Shown in pieces: positions 7,883 through 15,748 of a DNA stretch of 21,680 nucleotides. The stretch comes from Podochytrium sp. JEL0797 (Eukaryota > Chytridiomycota > Chytridiomycetes > Chytridiales > Chytriomycetaceae), in contig JADGJG010000388.1 of the NCBI GenBank assembly GCA_027596195.1, positions 1-21,680 on the forward strand, in the 5' to 3' direction. The position numbers and the translations under genes were made by a program. The notes below the pieces were generated by a model. That model searched no databases. It worked only from the letters and a program-made list of their open reading frames with translations, and had not been told where the DNA came from. Each line of letters opens with the position of its first letter. Position 1 is the stretch's first letter.

Positions 7883-9840
7883 ATGAATCTCTGCAGCGGC
7901 AACAACGATGCCGTATCAGCCAGCGCCCTGCTTGCCTCCGTGTATCCCCTGGACGCAGATCACCCCTCCCCGAGCACCCATATGCTGGAAGGTCTCGGAT
8001 CGGATCAATTTCCAGTTTTGTTGGCGGATGACAAGTCGACCCCTGCGGACCGAAACAATGAAGTCATCTCCATCTCGTCGTCGCCCGTGTACCAAGCGAG
8101 ACCATTGGGCAATGTGATTTCGCTGTATTCGGAGGCCTCCTTGTCGTCGCCCGTGTCGGACGTGATCGTGCCCGAGGAAACTGTGGAGGAGATGGATGTG
8201 TCTTTGCCATCGCAACTGGAAACGGACGCTCGGTATCAGCACGCTGTTTTGGTATGTCTTTTATTCTTCTTTGCTCCTTTCGTTGTTTTTGCGACCCGAG
8301 GAGAGAACAAAGGACCTCGAGCTGATCTCCATTTTGGCTTTGGAAAATTTGTGCGCATTTGGCGAAAATTTTCCGCCCGATGACAATTTTCGCATACACT
8401 TTGAAACGGAAAAACCCAAAAAACTAATTATGTTTTATTACAATGAAACAGCTCGCCCACACACTCAAGAGACGCTTGGCGTATGCCGCCTACAAAGTTC
8501 AAAATGGCTGGGAACACGAGTCGTTCGAAAACGTGCGCAAATGGACCGACGAAAAATACGACAAGCTGTCCGACTACAAGAAGAAGAAGGCGGCTGTGTT
8601 GGCCAAGAAGAAGCTGTCGCTGTTTGTGGATGTGGATCGCTTGTCTGGGGGTAAAGGTTCCGTGATGGGGAAGGCCACGATTGTCGCGTCGCAAAAGTCG
8701 AGTCCCGTTAGTGATTCTTTGGTCAAGAGTGGCATCAGCAAAAAAGTGACAAGGGCGAGTTCAGTGGTGGAGGAGAATGCGGATCGGGTGGCTGGGTCGC
8801 GCAAAAAAGCCAAATCGGACGCGTTGAACGAGGACGTGATGCCGTCGGCTCTCGACAAGTCCACTGCTGGTGGCAAGAAACCGGCATCGGATTCTCCATC
8901 GCAGCCGGTGCACCAGAAGCCAATGTCTGTTCCCGCTCGAATTCAGCAGCAGCAACCACCTCCCGTCGCGGCACCTCCAAGGCAAACCCCGACTGCTACA
9001 GCCCACAACCCCGCCCATTCGATGCCACCAAAAGTCCAGCAGCACCCGTCGCAACCGCAGCAGCCGCAGCCGCAGCAGCAACAGCAACTTCAAAAACCAT
9101 CGACCGCTTCAACCTCGTCGTCTGCTTACAACCAGCCAGCTGTATTCCGGGGGCCACCTGCCCGCCCAGTCGTTTATGGCTTCCAACAAGCGCCGCAGCA
9201 CCAAAGCCGTCCTTTGGGCCCTCCAGCTTTATACCAGCAAGAACCGCGCAGCGATCCTCAACTCAACACGACGTGGTTGTCGCAGGTCGAACTCGGGCCA
9301 TACAGCGGCAGTCCTGTATCCAGCAGCAATTACCCTCCTCCCCATTCACAGCAGTATCGTCCACCCACGTCTGCAGGTTACCCAGCCGCGTATCAGCGCA
9401 ATCCGTACGCGAATCCGTATGAACTTGCGTCGCCGTACGGCAGTGGATACAAGTACGGACCCCCACCACACTCCCAATACCGGCCCGACCCACGAGGGAC
9501 CCCGCAACCTTCCCCATACGCGTCGAACTCGAACCCGCCACGGAACTCGCAGCCACCGTCCTACCCGCCCTCCTCGAACCCATACGGACAGCTGCCGAAT
9601 GGAGGTGGTAGCGGGATCCTGTTTTCTCAAGGAGGTGACGGCAGTCCCACTTCGGCGCGGTTATTCAGTTCGGGTGTGGCGAGTTATCCGCCTCCTCAGA
9701 GTTACGCGCCTTATGTTCCTCCCGCGCGGCCCACGAACGATCCCATTCGAGATTTCAGGAACATGTATGGTGCTTCGGCTGCTTCTTCTGGTCAGTATCA
9801 ACAGCTTCCGCAGTCGCGTGCAGGGGAGGGGTATCGTTGA
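7883..9840 (+). CDS. Probable Whi5/Nrm1-family cell-cycle transcription repressor
   Basis: Exons 7883-8251 and 8452-9840 (200-nt intron, donor GTATGT, acceptor GAAACAG, phase 0) give 585 residues. Just after the junction lies LKRRLAYAAYKVQNGWE (about residues 128-144) followed by ESFENVRKW. This resembles the GTB motif of fungal Whi5/Nrm1 proteins, which binds SBF/MBF and represses G1/S transcription (established for yeasts). The N-terminal 120 residues are Ser/Asp/Pro-rich with several SP or TP sites suited to CDK phosphorylation. The motif is followed by a Lys-rich stretch, then a long disordered tail rich in Pro, Gln, Tyr and Ser. No catalytic domain is visible. In yeast Whi5 the motif lies near the C-terminus; here it is near residue 130, followed by about 440 disordered residues. 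The family call rests on one short motif; the gene itself is secure. Confidence 0.55.
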
Positions 9841-9898
9841 TGGTTTTGTGCAAAAGTATCGCGGCTTGATTTTGCTCTTTGTATTTCGATCCATGTCA

Positions 9899-9904
9899 AA
9901 TAAA
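9899..9904 (+). terminator. AATAAA poly(A) signal of the Whi5-like gene
   Basis: Canonical hexamer about 60 nt after the TGA ending at 9840, inside the 183-bp convergent spacer shared with the kinesin gene. Confidence 0.5.
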
Positions 9905-10001
9905 ATATTCTTTGTATCATCTGATCCTCATGCGAGTCAGGCGTTTTTGGCAGAAAAATCCGCTGCGATAGTTTCATCATAAAATTCCTGCGCGGTTTTC
10001 T

Positions 10002-10007
10002 TTTATT
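10002..10007 (-). terminator. AATAAA poly(A) signal of the kinesin gene
   Basis: TTTATT on the plus strand, reading AATAAA on minus, 17 nt beyond the kinesin stop codon (10024-10026). Confidence 0.45.
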
Positions 10008-10023
10008 TTTCCTATAATGAAGT

Positions 10024-12823
10024 TCATGCATATCTCCTTCCTTTCGACACCAACCCTCGCGCTGATGGTGCAACCTTATCCTTTTCATCCGCACCTTCCG
10101 TCCCATCTCCACGCGTTGCTGCTTTTCCTGCTCGAGTAGGACTTCGCTTGCTTCCCGGACCAGCACTTTCAGGTCGCGCTTTTCTTCCTGATTGTGGAAT
10201 AGCCGTCGACTTTGTAGCCGATTTCTTGGATTCGCTACCAGTCGTAACGTTGCGCTTCTTTTTGACTTCACTCCCAAGCAGCGCGTCATAGGACAGGTAC
10301 GCGTCGGGAAACATGCACAGAGGGTCCCACTTGTTATTTTCGTCCTCAGAATCGTCATGCACGTCATAATCGTGCTCGCGATGAAGTCCACCTCCCATAA
10401 CTTGACCAGACACCAAACTTCTTTTTCCGCGGATATTGTTGCCCGCATGGCTAACGTGCAACAATTTCCACTTTTCCGCGGCTTCATCGTACTCGGCATT
10501 GTCCTCCAACATTGCCAACGCTTCGTCCGGCACGAACGAGTGAATAGTGAGCATTTTGAGTTTCAGTTCGCGCGTGAGCTCGCGGATCGTGTCGAGGAAA
10601 TCTTCTCGCTCGCGTTGGTGTTCTTCTTGCAGGTCTTTGATTTCGGAACGGTTTTGGACGAGCATGTTCCATAGTTTTTTGATTTTTCGCGTTTTGGCTT
10701 CCTTTTCTTCAGCTGAAGACATTGGATCAGCAACGCAAACAGTGACAAAATAATAATTTACCTAGAGAAGCATATTCTTCTTCGATTTGAAGATTTGTTT
10801 CCTCGTGGTCTTCGAGTTCACGCTGCAGCTCACGCTCTTTTCGTTTCTGCTCCTCGAGCTCTGCCGCCCTTTGGGCCATCTCTAACTGAATCTGTGCCTC
10901 CTTATCGAGCAGCGAAACCCCGCCCACCAACAGCTTCTGTTCCAGCTGAGCTAGTTTGTTGGCCACAGCATGCCGTGCTTCCCTTTCCTCTTCCAGTTCC
11001 CGAGCTCGCTCCTCAACTTCATCCAGCAGTTTGTTCTTTTCTGTTTCTTCCATATCTTTGGTTTCCATGATGGCCATTTTCTCGCGTTCAACCTCTTTGG
11101 CCATTTCGGCGAGCCTTTCTTCGGAGATGCCGTTGTGGAGTACACGGGCGCCTTCTCCGCCGGCAGTGTCCTTTCTCTTACCGCTCTTTTTGCTGCGTTT
11201 GCTACGGGTAGATTTGGAGCGTTCGCTTCCTTTTCCAGCGCCTTCTTCTTCGTCTTCGTCCTCCGTTTCTAACCAGAGCGATGAGTAAACTTATAAACAT
11301 GGTCGCATAAATTGTCTCTCTACCTTCCACTTCTTCAATTTCTTCAATTTCTTCCACTTCCTCAATGACGTGGCGTTTTTGACCGTCGGGTCCTTCGACC
11401 ATGTCACCACCGTGCTCGGCTGCCTCAAGTTGTTGCTTGAGTCTCTTGATTTCTTCTTGGAATTCGCGCAGCATGGCGTCCTAAAATCAATCAGTCGCTT
11501 TAGGAGATAGTAGAAAAGCGACAGAGTCTTTTACCTTTGGATCCTCATTGATCTTTGGCTTATTTTTGATATTTTTGGCTCGATTCGCGTACCGAAGCGT
11601 CGAAACCGTTTCGTCATAATTGTAGCTCGCAGGACTCAGTGTCGCAATCATGAGTGTCTTGGCATTCCCACCCAAAGAATCTTGCAACAGCCGCGTGAGC
11701 TTCGAGTCACGATACGGAATATGCGAGCTCTTTCCGTCCACAAGAGCCGAAATCACATTCCCCAACGCCGACAAGGACAAATTGATTTTCGTAGCCTCTT
11801 TCAACCGATCCCCAGTGGCCCCCGTTTTGCTCTGCCGCTCGCTTCCCGCCAAATCAACCAAATGCAACTTTCCAGCGCGAATACGGCCGTCCTCTTCACC
11901 ACCCCCAGACGCCGCTTTTCCCGACTTTGTTTCCACCTTATCACTCGCTTCGACTGTGATGGAGAAAATGGAATGACTTCTACTACTCGTGGCATTCATC
12001 TCCGTCGCGCCGACGCTTCGGTTCTTGTTTCCAAACGTCATCAACCGGTCCATCTCTTCCACATCCTTGATCACAAACGTGCGCAGGTCCTTGACATAAA
12101 CACCCACGTCTGCACGCTCTTTGAGCTCGAGTTTTCCTGCTTTCGGGTTCAACAGGTCCAGAATGTCTTCATTGTAGATTTCAAGGTACGACGCCCGCAC
12201 AAGGTATTGAGTCGAGGCGGAGGAGAGGGAAATGTGACTGAAGATATGTTCGAACGCGTTGGGGATGATGCCGCGGAGTTCGGGGGTGTCGCGGATGCCT
12301 TCCATTGAAAATGTCTGTTGGATTTTTGGATTTGGAGGTTAACGCGTCATTCATTACGCGTTCTGATTGCTTTGGTTTTGATTTTACCTTGCCTGTTTAC
12401 AATATGTGCCAGTGCGAATGCGTGTGCGTGAGTGTGCTGAAAAGACACAGAAAAGAGAACATGTGTACCTGTTCCCGTCTGTCCGTACGCGAATACGGTC
12501 CCATTATACCCATTCAAAACCGACTCCACAATCGGCCGCGCTGTGCGGTTGTACACGTCCATCTGCTTGCTATTCCAATCAAACACACTGTCGAAGGTGA
12601 ACGTTTTGGGCGGATCCGCACCGGCGCCTGTTCGCGGGTCATGGATCAACACGGTCGCGAGCTCCTTGTTGATTTCGACAATGCAGCTATGCCCGCCGGA
12701 TTTTTCTTTTTCCGAGAATGGGCGGCAACGCACGATTACTTTGACGGCTTCCTTTTCGGACTGGGCGAGAGGCTTGTTAGGGAAGTGTTGTGTTGTGATG
12801 CATTCGCGTTCAGGGCTCACCAT
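10024..12823 (-). CDS. Kinesin-2 motor subunit, KIF3B/FLA8 type (intraflagellar transport)
   Basis: Plus-end microtubule motor, expected to pair with a KIF3A/FLA10 subunit and KAP to carry anterograde intraflagellar transport. Exons on minus are 12823-12469, 12392-12388 (5 nt), 12314-11535, 11480-11324, 11268-10762 and 10712-10024, giving 830 residues. The start is ATG 12823 (MVSPERE). The motor domain has the P-loop GQTGTGKT (114-121), switch I SSRSHS (230-235), switch [10 protein letters not shown] (272-279) and the neck [18 protein letters not shown]. The stalk has an acidic then Lys/Arg-rich insert, and coiled coils with [15 protein letters not shown] and EIKDLQEEH. The neck LREFQEEI and stalk LLVGG resemble KIF3B/FLA8 rather than KIF3A. 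The tail is basic, Ser/Arg/Lys-rich. Family confidence is very high; the B-subunit assignment is fairly high. Confidence 0.95.
12341..12362. repeat. Inverted repeat with two ACGCGT hexamers in a kinesin intron
   Basis: AACGCGT (12341-12347) and ACGCGTT (12356-12362) form a perfect 7-bp inverted repeat around an 8-nt loop. It sits in the 73-nt intron just after the 5-nt microexon. ACGCGT is also the MCB element bound by MBF in yeasts, but here it lies within a transcribed intron. Confidence 0.55.
12388..12392 (-). other. 5-nt microexon encoding part of the kinesin P-loop
   Basis: The exon is GCAAG, flanked by GTAAACAG upstream and GTAAAATC downstream on the minus strand. The preceding exon ends with the first G of a glycine codon at 12469 and the next begins ACA at 12314. 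Only inclusion of GCAAG gives GGC AAG ACA, the Gly-Lys-Thr of GQTGTGKT, in frame. Skipping it would remove the lysine codon and shift the frame. The flanking introns are 76 nt (12468-12393) and 73 nt (12387-12315). Confidence 0.88.
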
Positions 12824-13044
12824 GATCAAGTCAGTTTGAGAAAAAAACGCGACAATTTTTTGTTTGTTTGCCCGCCAAATTCGAGATGACTTTTAAAATC
12901 ATTAGGACACTATAGAGAAAGGTGATAGCCAAAGTACGGAGGCAGATGAAAGCAGAAACCTTGTTATACGACAATTTTCAGTTGCGGTGCAGTCATGATG
13001 CTCGCCCAGTCACGGATTCTTGTTTTTTTTCTCTGAAGTGAGCG
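12824..13044. promoter_or_regulatory. 221-bp divergent region between kinesin-2 and the fusion gene
   Basis: Outward-facing start codons at 12823 (minus) and 13045 (plus) make this a shared promoter region. No TATA box or recognised activator site was found; a T-run precedes the plus-strand start (13023-13030). Confidence 0.4.
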
Positions 13045-15573
13045 ATGGCAGCCGACCACACCCCACTGCTTGCCCAGCGCGTTCTCTGCCTCCATGGCTC
13101 CCACCAAAGCGCATCAGTCTTCCAGGGCCGTCTCCAACGCCTGCAGGCCGCCCTGCCGCCAAGCCAGGCCGACTTGGTCTATCTCGATGGTCCCCATTTC
13201 TTGCCACTCAACGAGGGAGACACCGTCAACATGCGCACCTGGTTTAGAAGAGAGCCAGGTGCTGCTGAGGACAGCGCACGATGCTGTTGCGAAGCCTTGG
13301 CCCTGTGGGATCGTGTGTGGAAACGATACGGCCCGTTTGATGGCGTGATTGGGTTCAGTGCTGGTGCGATTGCATCCTGCATGATTGCCTCCATGCCAGA
13401 TCGATTTCAAGGTCTCTCGTGGGCCATTATTTCCGGCTGTCCCAATATCGACGACATGAAGTGGTGTTCGTGCTCTGGTCTCGGGAAACTGGCAATTCCA
13501 ACATCTCTGCGGTCACTGCACGTTTTTGGCAAGATGGATACTCTGGTCGCTCCACAAAAGAGTCTGCTTACAGCCCAATCCTTCACGAACCCAATGTTGT
13601 TGGAGCACGAGCAGGGCCATTCGTTTCCGATGCGAAAACGCGAAATCGAGCAATACCTCACGTTCATTCACGAATGCTCAAATCCGGACCCTGGCCTCGA
13701 CCCCTTCATTCGCCAAGAAGAAATCGAATCTATTGCGGCCATATACGCCGAAGAAACGACTTTCCGATCTTCCGAAGATATCGGCCTTCGTGGCGGAATC
13801 CAACTCATCCACATCAAAATCCCACTCGAAGGAACCCCATTCACGGCTACGGCGTTGTTTGAGCTCACATTCAGACTCGGAGCCACGTACCCAAACTCCC
13901 TCCCGAGCGTGTCGATCCGCCACGAAATGGGGATGCTCGAATTCCACTCGAATATTGAAACAGCCCTCCTCCAGACCATCATGGAAGCCATCGAACCTTT
14001 GATCGGGTCTCCCATGATTTTCGATGCTGTTTCAACTGCTACGCAGTTCTTGCAAGATTACCAAGAACCGGACGCAGCTTCTCCCCCTGCTGCAAGCGAT
14101 GAAGACGACGACCTCGACGACCTCGACACCCAGCTCGACGAAGACCTCATTCTCTCTTCGTCCACTTCCCCTCTCGCGAACCTCAAATCCAAAAACGCGC
14201 GCGGGTGAGAAAATTTCTTCCGTTTGTTTCTCCAATTGAACTGACGTGCGTTTCGATCAAACAGCCGCTGGTGCCATACGATCGGTTTAGTTGGAAAACC
14301 GAGTGCGGGAAAATCCACCTTCTTCAACGCAGCGACACGTTCATTGATTGCTAAAGTCGGGGCGTTTCCTTTCACAACAATTGATCCGAACGTGGCGCCA
14401 GGGAATTGGAAGGTGCCCGAACAGTTTGTGCCAAAAAAGTGGGTGGAGGAAGGAAAGGAGGTGTTGATTCCTTGCGTTTTGAAGGATGTGGCCGGTCTGG
14501 TTCCGGGCGCATGGGAAGGAAGAGGTGAGAATGAGGCATCCTTCTCTAATTTGAACTGACTCACAAGCGCAGGCCGTGGAAACAAATTCCTGAACGATCT
14601 CTGCACGGCCGACGTCCTCATCCACATCATTGACGGATCCGGCCTCAGCGACACCGACGGAAACATCCTTCCCCTCGAAGCCACCCCTCAAGACCCCCTC
14701 AACGACATTCACTGGGTGCGTCTGGAGCTTTATCAGTGGATCCTGAACAATCTCCTTGCAAAATGGCCTGTGATCCTCAAACGCCCTCAACGACTCGCAG
14801 CGATGTTTAGCGGATACCAAGCGCCGCGTTGGCTCGTGCACGAGGTGCTCGTGTCTGCTGGATTCGACGTGAGCGTGAGCCCTCAAGACGCGAGACGGCT
14901 CTGGACGCGCACGAGGCTGGAAGGGTGTGTGAATGTGTTTTTGGACGCGCGGTTTCCGATGTTGTTGGCGCTCAACAAGGCCGACTTGCCGCCTGCAGAA
15001 GCACATATTCGGAGAGTCAAGGAAGTGTATGGATCGGATCGCGTGGTTCCTGTGTGTGCGGCGAGCGAGGTGTGGGTGCAGGCAAAAGTCGCAGAGGGGA
15101 GTGTTGAATACGCACGAAGCACATACGGTTCAAAAACGACTCTCAAAATGGTCAACGGGACGCCGTTTGCGTTGGACAAGGAAAGGGCTGAATTTGAGCG
15201 GATTGAACGCGTGGTGGACAAGTTCAACGGGACGGGAGTCGATGCTGCATTGACGGCCGCCATTTTGCTGCGACCCCCCGTGTTTTGTTACCCTGTGGAG
15301 GATCTGGAAGCCGTCACGTCGCTTGTCTTTCATGGAACGAGTCGGTCGTGTCTCCCGGTGAAGCCTGGCAGCACCGTGTTGGACGTTTTCGATTTGCTCG
15401 CGCATGGACCGGAGGCGGTTTTAAATGGACAGTTTGTGCGTGCTGAGGCGGTGGGTATGGATGGAATGGGGAAGCGGCCTGTGAAGAAGGAGATGGAGAT
15501 GGACGCGTCGTGTGCGGTGATCAAGTTGATGAGTAATCGAAAGAGTCGGTGGCAAGGAAATGCCGATAAATAA
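13045..15573 (+). CDS. Fusion: FSH serine hydrolase, RWD domain, Ygr210-type Obg-family GTPase
   Basis: Exons 13045-14204, 14265-14524 and 14573-15573 (introns 60 and 48 nt) encode 806 residues in one frame. Residues 10-212 are an FSH-type alpha/beta hydrolase: VLCLHGSHQSA, nucleophile Ser105 in GFSAG, Asp165 in FGKMDTLV and His192 in EQGHSFP. Residues about 222-342 are an RWD domain (RQEEIESIAAIYAEE, then a strand-rich core with ATYPNSLP). An acidic linker follows (DEDDDLDDLDTQLDEDL). From residue 392 comes a YchF/Ygr210-type GTPase: G1 GKPSAGKS (397-404), G3 DVAG (461-464), EGRGRGNKFLNDL and G4 NKAD (608-611), ending in a TGS-like region (HGTSRSCLPVKPGSTVLDVF). RWD proteins such as Gir2 bind Gcn1 and pair with the GTPase Rbg2, so a ribosome-linked role is plausible (inference). 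The substrate of the hydrolase is unknown. Confidence 0.9.
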
Positions 15574-15574
15574 A
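15569..15574 (+). terminator. AATAAA overlapping the stop codon of the fusion gene
   Basis: The TAA stop (15571-15573) lies inside AATAAATAAATAA, so a canonical AATAAA overlaps it. A poly(A) site shortly downstream would leave a very short 3' UTR. Confidence 0.4.
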
Positions 15575-15595
15575 TAAGTAACTACCCCCCGCCCC

Positions 15596-15639
15596 TTCTC
15601 CCCTCTCATCTGCATAGAGAAAGAAAAGAGAGGGGAGAA
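15596..15639. repeat. 12-bp perfect inverted repeat (possible hairpin) downstream of the fusion gene
   Basis: TTCTCCCCTCTC (15596-15607) and GAGAGGGGAGAA (15628-15639) are exact reverse complements with a 20-nt, A-rich loop. They begin 23 nt after the stop codon. One arm is all pyrimidine and the other all purine. Such an element could act as a 3' UTR hairpin or transcription-end structure; nothing in the sequence settles this. Confidence 0.7.
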
Positions 15640-15748
15640 TCGGAGACACTTGTCTCTCTTCCTCTCTGGCACTCCGTGCTGTCTACCCTTTTTTTGGCTG
15701 TCAAGACTCTGTAAGAGAAATTTGACAACCCCTGGAAATGCCTCGCTG

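Noticed and set aside
8870..9982. 370-codon plus-strand open frame overlapping the Whi5-like gene
   Set aside because: Alternative frame of the Pro/Gln/Ser-rich tail; Arg/Ser/Thr/His-rich gibberish from repetitive codons, and the true frame continues to a proper stop at 9840.
12387..12468. Single kinesin intron without the microexon
   Set aside because: Direct joining of 12469 to 12314 loses the P-loop lysine and shifts frame; only the GCAAG exon restores GKT.
12305..12889. 194-codon plus-strand open frame
   Set aside because: Crosses kinesin exons and introns antisense; no family features.
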